DNA of 64,000 bases, taken from Elephas maximus indicus (lineage: Eukaryota > Chordata > Mammalia > Proboscidea > Elephantidae). The notes beneath the pieces were generated by a model. That model saw nothing but the letters and a program-made list of their open reading frames with translations. It was not told where the DNA came from and made no database searches. Shown here in pieces: positions 21,980 to 36,900 of the stretch. A program made the translations under genes and the position numbers. Within the stretch, counting starts at the first letter, position 1. Each line of letters opens with the position of its first letter. Location: assembly GCF_024166365.1 (NCBI RefSeq), contig NC_064830.1, forward strand, positions 92,434,968 to 92,498,967, in the 5' to 3' direction.

Positions 21980-24900
21980 GTGAGTGACCCCTTCCCCATC
22001 CACCTTGGGCCACTTCCAGGGAGGGCTGCTTTGGCACAGGTGATTCAGGGAAACAGCCAGGGCTTTGGGGCCAACTGACCAGCTCCTATCTTGGCTCCAA
22101 CACTCTGCCTCACACCTGCTCCCTTCGTCTCTCCACTCCTCAGCTTCCTCTCCAGAAACTGAGAACCACGATGTCTACCTGTCAGGGTTGCTGACGGGAT
22201 TGAACGGCATCCCCTGGGCACCACCTAGTGTGGGTCTGTCCCTGCCTGGTGGATGTTCCTGTCCAACCGCTCTCACCTCCTACCCCTTCACCAACATCCT
22301 GCTCTCAAGCCGGGGGCTTCCTCACAGCACACAAGACCAATGGCTTAACGCTTCGCTTACTCTCAGTCTTCTCCTGGCCGTTTCTGAGTCCTATCCCACC
22401 TCGTGCCCTGAGGTTGTCACAGGGCTGCCAGGCATCCCAGAGCCAGCAGCCGTGCCGTTGCTATAGCCAAGCAAACACAGGACAGGGTTCCCAGAGCCCC
22501 GGATTCTAATTCTGCTCCAACCAGCTTTGTGCCTTTGGGCAATTCAGCTCCTCTGGAACCTGTTTCTCCCCGAGTTAAAGCCAGGGAAGCTACTTCCAAA
22601 TCGCTGCTTGGAGTCCATGGCTGTGGGAGATCAGCTTAGGTCAGCAGGTGATGGCGGTGGGTCCCTGGTTGGACCCTCCAGGTACCCCGTCTGCCCCTCA
22701 TCTGCTCCTGGCCTCCGAGAAAAAGGGAGGGGAATCTGCCCCTTGAGATGTCACCCCTGGGGCCACCTGGGTGGGGGAAGAAAGAGGAATAGGAGGCAGA
22801 GCCAGGGGTCTCTTGCCCTACCCTGTAGATGTTATCCAAGCCTGCATGCCGTGGACTTTGTCCTGCCCTGAGTTCATGGCACCAGGAAGAGAGGGGTCTC
22901 CTGGCTCCCTGGCCTCAGACCCTGACTGGCTCTTCCCCAAGGCGGGGGAGTGGGAGGCAAGAATGGAGAAACTACACCTGAGCATAACGTTGGACTTGGG
23001 GTCTCCTTGCCTCAAACTCATCAGCTGTTGGAGGCCAACCAGAGGGAGGATTGGATATGGGAAGGGAGGCTGGCCCAGGGAGGCAGCTGTGGCTTAGACT
23101 TGCTCTAGAGTTCTGCCTCCAGGACCTGAGCCCTGCCGTTACCCAGCACTGACTCGAGGTGATGTTAAACGTTTGCGTTATTAGTAATAAAAATAACATC
23201 CCCTTGCCAGGCACTTTCTATGTCTTCCAGACCCTTAGTAACATAGGACAAATGGACGTTTAGGCACTGTAATAGGGGAGGATCTTACCGGGCCCTCTCA
23301 CCCCTCCACCCTACTCCATCCTCTCCTTTCTCTATCCTTTTACCCCTTTCCCTCTCTCCCCCTTCTTATTCTTCTCACCTCTCCCTTTTCCCCCTCTTGC
23401 CTTCTCCTCACATTCTGATTGGTGTGGCTTATTTCATCTCTAGCCTCAGTCTCTCCCTCTGTAAAATGGAAGGTTTCCAACTCTCCACTCCCACGCTAGG
23501 ATTCTGTGGTTGCTTCCTCCCCTCTGGGTCTGTCCTTGGCTGGTCTGTAGGGCCATGGCCAACCTTGAGGGGTATCTGACCCTCCCATGTCCTCTCTGTG
23601 TGGACCGGGAGCCCCAACTTTCCTTGTAGTTATGGGGCTGTAGATGCCAGAATGGGCATGGGCCTGGAGGAAGATCCTGGTGGCCTTGGCGCTGACCCTT
23701 CCTGACAGACACACCCTCTCCTTGCTGCTGCCCCTTCTTCCAACAACTCCCAGTTATATTACACAGCAGCGACACAATGTCCTCTGGGTTCAGCCCTGCT
23801 CTGCTCTTGCAAAGGCGCTCTCACCCCCACACCCAGCATGTTGTGACCAAGGCCTAGAGCTTAGTCACCTGTCTGGAACATGTGTCCCTTTGCCCTTTTC
23901 ACCCTTGTGCCACCATGTCCTAGGCCCTTTGGCCTACTCTGTGTCTCCCCCACCATGCTTCTCTCACCCCTTCTGCCAAGCCTAAGAGACAACACTGTAC
24001 TATGACAAAAAAGCCCAACCCAGTAGATTTTGTGGGAATGAGTCTTCCTGCATGGCGACACAACCCCTGCTTTCCAAAGACTGATCCCTGCTCCACTTCA
24101 ACTGCCCACAAATCCCTGAGGCCTTTTCTAGCCCTCAGGCACCCTTTCCCCATCCTCAGGAGGTCAGAGGGACAGAGACTATTGGGAGGGTATGCCAAGG
24201 GCTCTGGGTGCTGAGTGAGACTTTCAGCCCCCTCCTCCAGGGGAGAGGGTCCCTCCTCCACAGAAGGCAACAGGGGAGAAGCAGACAGAAGTCAGGAAGA
24301 AACACAGTGCCTGCTGACTGGATTGGGCTGTGCCCAGGCAGCTTCCCAGCCCTCTCCCCTGGGTACAAAGAGACAATGATGATGTCACACTTATTTGCAC
24401 ATACACCTGGTTGCCAGGGCCAAGGGTCACTGGCCCAGACCTCTGGCGGCCCTGCCCTGCCTTGGCCGGCTGCAGAAGACTAAAGAGCTGCCTCTGCACA
24501 GCCTTTGGGCAGGGCTAGGATCTCATGTGATAGTCATTAGCCTTAAAGCCAGAGCAGGGTCTAGGGTCCTTGCTGGGTTGGGCATTGACTTTTTATTGTT
24601 GCTGCCACTTTTGGTGACACCACTATGTCTGCATCGTCTTCTACTGAAGGCGCATTTTCAACAATGCTTTCTGGAAGGGCCATACTTCAGACTGCATCTA
24701 CTAATGCAAACTCAACATTTAACACTACTGGTGACTTTAACACATCTCTGTCAACTTCTACTCCAGCACACACCTCAGTTCCTGAATCCACGGCACCTCA
24801 AACCACTTCTACCTACACGGGCCCGTCTTCTACTACTATTGGTATCACCGACACATCTGTGTCAGCTTCTACAGCAGGAGACACATCTGGAACAGCTGAT

Positions 24901-27900
24901 ACCGACAGCACCACACCAACAAGCACTCCTACTGAGACCACCACACCTGGTACCACTTCTGGTGGCACCACTATACCTGAATCATCATCTACAGGAGCCA
25001 CTTTTTCAACAGCTCTTCCTGACACAAGCAGACCTCAGACTTCATTTACTGATGCAAGCTCAACTTTTACACCTACTAGTGACTTTACCACAACTGTGTC
25101 AACTCCTACTCCAGCAGACACGCTTGCAACAACCGATACTGACACCACCACATCAGGAAGAACTCCTGAGACCACCACACCGGCTACCAGTAATGGTGAC
25201 ACCAGTACATCTCTGTCAACTTCTGTAGGAGGCACATCTGCAACAACTGTTCCTGACACTACCACACCTGAGACCACCCCTACTGACACAAGCTCGCCTT
25301 TTACCACTATTGTGGACACCACCACTTCTGTGCCAATTTCTTCAGTAGGGGACACATCTACACCAACTCTTCCTGACACCACCACACCTCAGACCACCCC
25401 TACTGACACAAGCTCATCTGTTACAACTATCCTGGACACCGCCACATCTGTGTCAACTCCTACAGAAGGAGACACATCTGCCACTGCTGATACTGACACC
25501 ACACCAGTAACCAGTCCTACTACCTCTCTTGGTGGCAGCAGTATATCTGCATCAACTTCTACAGAAGGCACTTATGCAACAACTCTTCCAGACATCACCA
25601 CACCCCAGACCTCCCCTACAGACACAGGATCACCTTTGACAACTATTGGTGACACCACATCATCTGAGACACCTCCTACAGCAGGAGACATATCTGCAAC
25701 AACTGATACTGACACCACCACATCAGCAACCACCCCTTCTGAGACCACCACACCTCCTACAACTACTCCCACAATAACTCTTCCTGACACCACCACACCT
25801 CAGACTACCTCTACTGACTCACACTCACCGTTTACAACTATTGGTGATACCTCAAACTCTGCGTCAACTAGTACAGCTGGAGACTCATCTACAACTGATA
25901 CTGACCCCAGTACATCAGCATCTACTCCTACTGAGACCACCCCACCATTTACCACTCGTGGTGACACCACTGTACCTGAACCAACTTCTACAGGAGGCAC
26001 TTCTGCCACAACTGTTCCACACATCACTACAGTTCAGACCACCGCTACCGACACACACTCACCTTTCACAACTACTGGTGACACCACCACATCTGCATCA
26101 ACTCCTACTTCAGCAGACTCATCTGCAACAACTGATGCTGACACCACAACACCAGCAACCACTCCTACTGGGACTGCCCCACTTACTACCACTATTGGTG
26201 GCACCACTACTTCTGAATCAACTTCTACAGGGGGCACTTCTGCAACAACTCTTCCTGAATCCACCTCACCTCAGGCCACCTCTACCAATGCATTCTCATC
26301 TTCTACAACTATTGCTGACACCACCGTATCTCTGTCAACTCCTACAGCAGGGGACACTTCTGCAACAACTGATATGGACTCCACCACACCAACAATCATT
26401 CCTACTGAAAGCACCACACCTGCTACTACAATTGTTCACACCGGTACATCTGAATCAACTTCTGCAGGAGGCACTTCTGCAACAACTCTTTCTCAATCCA
26501 CCACACCTCAGGCTACCTCTACCTATGCAAGCTCGCCTTTTACCACCATTGTTGACACCACCACACCTGAGTCAACTTCTACAGCAGGACACACATCTAC
26601 AATAACTGATACTGACACCACCACACCAGCAACCACGCCTATTGAGACCACCCCACCTGTTACCACTCCAGGTGGCACCACTATATCTGAATCAACTTCT
26701 GCAGGAGGCACTTCTGTGACAACTGTTCCAGACATCACCACACCTGAGACACCCTCTACGGAGACAGGCTCTCCTGTTACAGTTGCTGATGACACCGCTT
26801 CATCTGCGTCAGCTCCTACAGCAGGAGACACCTCTGCAACAATTCATGCTGACACCTCCACATCAGCAACCACTCCTGAGACTGCCACACTGGCTACAAG
26901 TGTTGCTGACACCAGTACCTCTCTCTCCATTTCTGCAGGAGACACTTCTGCAACGCCCGTTCCTGACACTACCACACTTGAGACCACCCCTACTGCCACA
27001 AGCTCACCTTTTACCACTATTGTTGACACTACCACTTCTGTGCTAATTCCTTCACCAGGAGACACATCTGCACCAACCGTCCCTGACACCACCACACCTG
27101 AGACTACCCCTACTGACATAAGCTCACCTTTTACAACTATTGTTCACACCACCACATCTGCATCAACTCCTATAGAAGGAGGCACATCCGCAACAACTCT
27201 TACTGAGCCCACCACATCAGCAACCACCCCTGAGATCACCACACCTGCTACTACTATCAGTGGCACTCGGTCATCTGAATCAACTGCTGCAGGAGGCAGT
27301 TCTATGACAACTGTTTCTGACACCAGCACACCTGAGACCACCCGTACGGATACAAGCTCAGCTCTTACCACTACTGTTGACACCACCACTTCTGTGCCAA
27401 CTCCTTCAACAGGAGACACATCTGCACCAACTGATTCTGACTCCACTACACCGGCAATCACTCCTACTGAGACCACCACACCCTTTACCACTCCAGGTGG
27501 CACCACTATATCTGAATCAACTTCTACAGGAGGTACTTCTGTGACAACTGTTCCAGACATCACTACACCTGAGACACCCTCTATGGAGACAGGCTCTCCT
27601 TTTACAGTTGCTGATGACACCGCTTCATCTGCGTCAGCTCCTACAGCAGGAGACACCTCTGCAACAATTCATGCTGACACCTCCACATCAGCAACCACTC
27701 CTGAGACCGCCACACTGGCTACAAGTGTTGCTGACACCAGTACATCGCTGTCAACTTCTACTGGAGGCACTTCTGCAGCAACCATTCCTGACACTACCAC
27801 ACCTGAGACCACAACTACTACCACGAGCTCACCTTTTACCACTATTGTTGACACTAGCACTTCTGTGCCAACTCCATCAACAGGAGACACATCTGCACCA

Positions 27901-30900
27901 ACCGTCCCTGACACCACCACACCTGAGACCACCCCTACTGACATAAGCTCACCTTTTACAACTATTGTTCACACCACCACATCTGTGTCAACTCCCACAG
28001 AAGACACATCGGCAACAACTCACACTGAGCCCACCACATCAGCAACCACTCCTGAGATCACCACGCCCGCTACTACCGGTGACACTGATACACCTGAATC
28101 AATTGCTGCAGGAGGCACTTCTACAACAACTGTTCCTGACTCCACCACACCTGAGACCTCCCGTACTGACACAGGTTCAGCTCTTACCACTGCTGTTGAC
28201 ACCACCACTTCTGTGCCAACTCGTTCAACAGGAGACACATCTGCACCAACTGATTCTGACTCCACCACACCAGCAATCACTCCTACTGAGACCACCACAC
28301 ATGTTACCACTCCAGGTGGCACCACTATATCTGAATCAACTTCTGCAGGAGGCACTTCTGTGACAACTGTTCCAGACATCACTACACCTGAGACACCCTC
28401 TACGGAGACAGGCTCTCCTTTTACAGTTGCTGATGACACCGTTTCATCTGCGTCAGCTCCTACAGCAGGAGACACCTCTGCAACAATTCATGCTGACACC
28501 TCCACATCAGCAACCACTCCTGAGACCGCCACACTGGCTACAAGTGTTGCTGACACCAGTACATCTCTCTCCATTTCTGCAGGAGACACTTCTGCAACGC
28601 CCGTTCCTGACACTACCACACTTGAGACCACCCCTACTGCCACAAGCTCACCTTTTACCACTCTTGTTGACACTACCACTTCTGTGCTAATTCCTTCACC
28701 AGGAGACACATCTGCACCAACTGTTCCTCACACCACCACACTTCAGACCACCCCTACTGACATAAGCTCACCTTTTACAACTATTGTTCACACCACCACA
28801 TCTGCATCAACTCCCACAGGAGACACATCGGCAACAACTCATACTGAGCCCACCACATCAGTAACCACCCCTGAGATCACCACACCTGCTACTACTATCG
28901 GTGGCACTAGGTCATCTGAATCAACTGCTGCAGGAGGCAGTTCTACGACACCTGTTCCTGACACCAGCACACCTGAGACCACCCGTACGGATACAAGCTC
29001 AGCTCTTACCACTACTGTTGACACCACCACTTCTGTGCCAACTCCTTCAACAGGAGACACATCTGCACCAACTGATTCTGACTCCACTACACCAGCAATC
29101 ACTGCTACTGAGACCACCACACCTCCTACCACTATTAGTGATAAAAGTACTTCTGAATCAACTTCTGATGTAAGCACTTCCAAAACAGTTGTTCCTGACC
29201 TCACGGTACCTCAGACCACCTCTACCTACACAGGCTCAACTTTTACTACTATTGGTGACACCACCACATCTGTGTCAGCTTCTACAGCAGGAGACACATC
29301 TGGAACAACTGCTACTGACAGCACCACACCAACAATCACTCTTACTGAGACCACCACACCTGGTACCACTCTTGGTGGCACCACTATACCTGAATCATCC
29401 TCTACAGGAGCCACTTTTTCAACAGCTCTTCCTGACACAAGCAGACCTCGGACTGCATCTACTGACACAAGCTCAGCTTTTACAACTCCTGGTGACTTTA
29501 CCACAACTGTGTCAACTCCTACTCCAGCAGACACTTTTGCAACAACTGATATTGACACCATCACATCAGGAACAACGCCTGAGACCATCACACTGGGTAC
29601 CAGTAATGGTGACACCAGTACATCTCTGTCAACTTCTGTAGGAGGCACATCTGCAATAACTGTTCCTGACACTACCAAACTTCAGACCACCCCTACTGAC
29701 ACAAGGTTACCTTTTACCACTACTGTTGATGCCACCATATCTGCATCAACTCCTACAGAAGGAGACACATCTGCAACTCCTGATACTGACACCACACCAG
29801 TAACCACTCCTACTGAGCCCACCCCAGCTACTACTACTCTTGGTGGCACCAGTATATCTGAATCAACTTCTACAGAAGACATTTATGCAACAACTCTTCT
29901 AGACATCACTACACCTCAGAACTCCCCTACAGACACAGGATCACCTTTGACAACTGTTGGTGATACCACATCATCTGAGTCACCTCCTACAGCAGGAGAC
30001 ATATCTGCAACAACTGTTACTGACACCACCACATCAGCAACCACCCCTTCTGAGACCTCCACACCTCCTACAACTACTGGTGATACAAGCACATCTGTGT
30101 CAACTTCTGCAGGAGGTACTTCCACAACTCTTCCTGACACCACCACACCTCAGACTACCTCTACCGACTCACGCTCACCTTTTACAACTATTAGTGATAC
30201 CTCCACCTCTGCGCCAACACCTACCGCAGGAGACTCATATGCAACAACTGATACTGACCCCGCCACACCAGCATCCACTCCTAATGAGACCACTCCGGCT
30301 GCTACCACCTTTGGCGGCCCCATCATACCTGAACCAACTTCTACAGAAGGCACTTCTGCAGCAACTGTTCCAGACATCACTACAGCTCAGACCACCCCTA
30401 CCAGCAGAGATTCACCTTTGACATCTACTGGTGACACCACCACATCTGCATCAACTCCTACTTCAGCAGACTCATCTGCAACAACTGATGCTGACACCAC
30501 ACCACCACCAACCACTCTTCCTGAGACTGCCCTGTTTACTACCACTATTGGTGGCAGCACTACTTCTGAATCAACTTCTGATGTAAGCACTTCCAAAACA
30601 ATTGTTCCTGACCACACGACACCTCAGACCACTTCTACCTACGCGGGCCAATCTTTTACTACTATTGGTGACACCACGATATCTGTGTCAGCTTCTACAG
30701 CAGGAGACACATCTGGAACAGCTGATACTGACAGCACCACACCAACAAGCACTCCTACTGAGACCACCACACCTGGTACCACTTCTGGTGGCACCACTAT
30801 ACCTGAATCATCATCTACAGGAGCCACTTTTTCAACAGCTCTTCCTGACACAAGCAGACCTCAGACTGCATCTACCGACGCAAGCTTAACTTTTACAACT

Positions 30901-33900
30901 GCTGGTGACTTTACCACAACTGTGTCAACTCCTACTCCAGCAGACACGTTTGTAACAACCGATACTGACACCACCACATCAGGAACAACTGCTGAGACCA
31001 CCGCACCGGCTACCAGTAATGGTGACACCAGTACCTCTCTGTCAACTTCTGTAGGAGGCACATCTGCAACAACTGTTCCTGACACTACCACACCTGAGAC
31101 CACCCCTACTGACACAAGCTCGCCTTTTACCACTTTTGTTGACACCACCACTTCTGTGCCAATTTCTTCAGTAGGGGACACATCTACACCAACTCTTCCT
31201 GACACCACCACACCTCAGATCACCTCTACTGACACAAGCTCACCTGTTACAACTATCCTGGACACCGCCACATCTGTGTCAACTCCTACAGAAGGAGACA
31301 CATCTGCCACTGCTGATACTGACACCACACCAGTAACCAGTCCTACTACCTCTCTTGGTGGCAGCAGTATATCTGCATCAACTTCTACAGAAGGCACTTA
31401 TGCAACAACTCTTCCAGACATCACCACACCCCAGACCTCCCCTACAGACACAGGATCACCTTTGACAACTATTGGTGACACCACATCATCTGAGACACCT
31501 CCTACAGCAGGAGACATATCTGCAACAACTGATACTGACACCACCACATCAGCAACCACCCCTTCTGAGACCACCACACCTCCTACAACTACTCCCACAA
31601 TAACTCTTCCTGACACCACCACACCTCAGACTACCTCTACCGACTCACGCTCACCGTTTACAACTATTGGTGATACCTCAAACTCTGCGTCAACTGCTAC
31701 AGCAGGAGACTCATCTACAACTGATACTGACCCCAGTACATCAGCATCCACTCCTACTGAGACCACCCCACCAGTTACCACTCGTGTTGGCACCACTGTA
31801 CCTGAACCAACTTCTACAGGAGGCACTTCCGCCACAACAGTTCCACACATCACTACAGTTCAGACCACCGCTACCGACACACACTCACCTTCGACAACTA
31901 CTGGTGACACCACCACATCTGTATTAACATCTACTTCAGCAGACTCATCTGCAACAACTGATGCTGACACCACAACACCAGCAACCACTCCTACTGGGAC
32001 TGCCCCACTTACTACCACTATTGGTGGCACCACTACTTCTGAATCAACTTCTGCAACAACTCTTCCTGAATCCACCTCACCTCAGGCCACCTCTACCAAT
32101 GCATTCTCATCTTCTACAACTATTGCTGACACCACCGTATCTCTGTCAACTCCTACAGCAGGGGACACTTCTGCAACAACTGATATGGACTCCACCACAC
32201 CAACAATCATTCCTACTGAAAGCACCACACCTGCTACTACAATTGTTCACACCGGTACATCTGAATCAACTTCTGCAGGAGGCACTTCTGCAACAACTCT
32301 TTCTCAATCCACCACACCTCAGGCTACCTCTACCTATGCAAGCTCGCCTTTTACCACCATTGTTGACACCACCACACCTGAGTCAACTTCTACAGCAGGA
32401 CACACATCTACAATAACTGATACTGACACCACCACACCAGCAACCACGCCTATTGAGACCACCCCACCTGTTACCACTCCAGGTGGCACCACTATATCTG
32501 AATCAACTTCTGCAGGAGGCACTTCTGTGACAACTGTTCCAGACATCACCACACCTGAGACACCCTCTACGGAGACAGGCTCTCCTGTTACAGTTGCTGA
32601 TGACACCGCTTCATCTGCGTCAGCTCCTACAGCAGGAGACACCTCTGCAACAATTCATGCTGACACCTCCACATCAGCAACCACTCCTGAGACCGCCACA
32701 CTGGCTACAAGTGTTGCTGACACCAGTACCTCTCTCTCCATTTCTGCAGGAGACACTTCTGCAACACCCGTTCCTGACACTACCACACCTGAGACCACAA
32801 CTACTGCCACGAGCTCACCTTTTACCACTATTGTTGACACTAGCACTTCTGTGCCAACTCCATCAACAGGAGACACATCTGCACCAACCGTCCCTGACAC
32901 CACCACACCTGAGACCACCCCTACTGACATAAGCTCACCTTTTACAACTATTGTTCACACCACCACATCTGTGTCAACTCCCACAGGAGACACATCTGCA
33001 ACAACTCATACTGAAAGCACCACAGCAGCAACCACCCCTGAGATCACCACACCTGCTACTACCGGTGACACTGGTACATCTGAATCAATTGCTGCAGGAG
33101 GCACTTCTACAACAACTGTTCCTGACACCACCACACCTGAGACCGCCCGTAGTGACACAAGCTCAGCTCTTACCACTATTGTTGACACCACCACTTCTGT
33201 GCCTACTCCTTCAACAGGAAACACATCTGCACCAACTAATTCTGACTCCACCACACCAGCAATCACTCCTACTGAGACCACCACACCTGTTACCACTATT
33301 GGTGATACTAGTACTTCTGAATCAACTTCTGATGTAAGCACTTCCAAAACAATTGTTTCTGACTTCACGGCACCTCAGACCACCTCTACCTACACAGGCT
33401 CAACTTTTACTACTATTGGTGACACCACCACATCTGTGTCAGCTTCTACAGCAGGAGACACATCTGGAACAACTGCTACTGACAGCACCACACCAACAAG
33501 CACTCCTACTGAGACCACCACACCTGGTACCACTCTTGGTGGCACCACTATACCTGAATCATCCTCTACAGGAGCCACTTTTTCAACAGCTCTTCCTGAC
33601 ACAAGCAGACCTCAGACTGCATCTACTGACACAAGCTCAACTTTTACAACTACTAGTGACCTTACCACAACTGTGTCAACTCCTACTCCAGCAGACACGC
33701 TTGCAACAACCGATACTGACACCACCACATCAGGAACAACTCTTGAGACCACCACACCGGCTACCAGTAATGGTGACACCAGTACCTCTCTGTCAACTTC
33801 TGTAGGAGGCACATCTGCAACAACTGTTCCTGATACTACCACACCTGAGACCACCTCTACTGACACAAGCTCGCCTTTTACCACTATTGTTGACACCACC

Positions 33901-36900
33901 ACTTCTGTGCCAATTTCTTCAGTAGGGGACACATCTACACCAACTCTTCCTGACACCACCACACCTCAGATCACCTCTACTGACACAAGCTCACCTGTTA
34001 CAACTATCCTGGACACCGCCACATCTGTGTCAACTCCTACAGAAGGAGACACATCTGCCACTGCTGATACTGACACCACACCAGTAACCAGTCCTACTAC
34101 CTCTCTTGGTGGCAGCAGTATATCTGCATCAACTTCTACAGAAGGCACTTATGCAACAACTCTTCCAGACATCACCACACCCCAGACCTCCCCTACAGAC
34201 ACAGGATCACCTTTGACAACTATTGGTGACACCACATCATCTGAGACACCTCCTACAGCAGGAGACATATCTGCAACAACTGATACTGACACCACCACAT
34301 CAGCAACCACCCCTTCTGAGACCACCACACCTCCTACAACTACTCCCACAATAACTCTTCCTGACACCACCACACCTCAGACTACCTCTACCGACTCACG
34401 CTCACCGTTTACAACTATTGGTGATACCTCAAACTCTGCGTCAACTGCTACAGCAGGAGACTCATCTACAACTGATACTGACCCCAGTACATCAGCATCC
34501 ACTCCTACTGAGACCACCCCACCAGTTACCACTCGTGTTGGCACCACTGTACCTGAACCAACTTCTACAGGAGGCACTTCCGCCACAACAGTTCCACACA
34601 TCACTACAGTTCAGACCACCGCTACCGACACACACTCACCTTCGACAACTACTGGTGACACCACCACATCTGTATTAACATCTACTTCAGCAGACTCATC
34701 TGCAACAACTGATGCTGACACCACAACACCAGCAACCACTCCTACTGGGACTGCCCCACTTACTACCACTATTGGTGGCACCACTACTTCTGAATCAACT
34801 TCTGCAACAACTCTTCCTGAATCCACCTCACCTCAGGCCACCTCTACCAATGCATTCTCATCTTCTACAACTATTGCTGACACCACCGTATCTCTGTCAA
34901 CTCCTACAGCAGGGGACACTTCTGCAACAACTGATATGGACTCCACCACACCAACAATCATTCCTACTGAAAGCACCACACCTGCTACTACAATTGTTCA
35001 CACCGGTACATCTGAATCAACTTCTGCAGGAGGCACTTCTGCAACAACTCTTTCTCAATCCACCACACCTCAGGCTACCTCTACCTATGCAAGCTCGCCT
35101 TTTACCACCATTGTTGACACCACCACACCTGAGTCAACTTCTACAGCAGGACACACATCTACAATAACTGATACTGACACCACCACACCAGCAACCACGC
35201 CTATTGAGACCACCCCACCTGTTACCACTCCAGGTGGCACCACTATATCTGAATCAACTTCTGCAGGAGGCACTTCTGTGACAACTGTTCCAGACATCAC
35301 CACACCTGAGACACCCTCTACGGAGACAGGCTCTCCTGTTACAGTTGCTGATGACACCGCTTCATCTGCGTCAGCTCCTACAGCAGGAGACACCTCTGCA
35401 ACAATTCATGCTGACACCTCCACATCAGCAACCACTCCTGAGACCGCCACACTGGCTACAAGTGTTGCTGACACCAGTACCTCTCTCTCCATTTCTGCAG
35501 GAGACACTTCTGCAACACCCGTTCCTGACACTACCACACCTGAGACCACAACTACTGCCACGAGCTCACCTTTTACCACTATTGTTGACACTAGCACTTC
35601 TGTGCCAACTCCATCAACAGGAGACACATCTGCACCAACCGTCCCTGACACCACCACACCTGAGACCACCCCTACTGACATAAGCTCACCTTTTACAACT
35701 ATTGTTCACACCACCACATCTGTGTCAACTCCCACAGGAGACACATCTGCAACAACTCATACTGAAAGCACCACAGCAGCAACCACCCCTGAGATCACCA
35801 CACCTGCTACTACCGGTGACACTGGTACATCTGAATCAATTGCTGCAGGAGGCACTTCTACAACAACTGTTCCTGACACCACCACACCTGAGACCGCCCG
35901 TAGTGACACAAGCTCAGCTCTTACCACTATTGTTGACACCACCACTTCTGTGCCTACTCCTTCAACAGGAAACACATCTGCACCAACTAATTCTGACTCC
36001 ACCACACCAGCAATCACTCCTACTGAGACCACCACACCTGTTACCACTATTGGTGATACTAGTACTTCTGAATCAACTTCTGATGTAAGCACTTCCAAAA
36101 CAATTGTTTCTGACTTCACGGCACCTCAGACCACCTCTACCTACACAGGCTCAACTTTTACTACTATTGGTGACACCACCACATCTGTGTCAGCTTCTAC
36201 AGCAGGAGACACATCTGGAACAACTGCTACTGACAGCACCACACCAACAAGCACTCCTACTGAGACCACCACACCTGGTACCACTCTTGGTGGCACCACT
36301 ATACCTGAATCATCCTCTACAGGAGCCACTTTTTCAACAGCTCTTCCTGACACAAGCAGACCTCAGACTGCATCTACTGACACAAGCTCAACTTTTACAA
36401 CTACTAGTGACCTTACCACAACTGTGTCAACTCCTACTCCAGCAGACACGCTTGCAACAACCGATACTGACACCACCACATCAGGAACAACTCTTGAGAC
36501 CACCACACCGGCTACCAGTAATGGTGACACCAGTACCTCTCTGTCAACTTCTGTAGGAGGCACATCTGCAACAACTGTTCCTGATACTACCACACCTGAG
36601 ACCACCTCTACTGACACAAGCTCGCCTTTTACCACTATTGTTGACACCACCACTTCTGTGCCAATTTCTTCAGTAGGGGACACATCTACACCAACTCTTC
36701 CTGACACCACCACACCTCAGATCACCTCTACTGACACAAGCTCACCTGTTACAACTATCCTGGACACCGCCACATCTGTGTCAACTCCTACAGAAGGAGA
36801 CACATCTGCCACTGCTGATACTGACACCACACCAGTAACCAGTCCTACTACCTCTCTTGGTGGCAGCAGTATATCTGCATCAACTTCTACAGAAGGCACT

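Noticed and set aside
23128..23163. 36-base candidate for the missing MUC17 exon 2 (CCTCCAG before, GTGATG after, phase-compatible)
   Set aside because: It lies in the segment that is duplicated downstream, encodes nothing like the human exon, and such short AG-GT intervals are common by chance.
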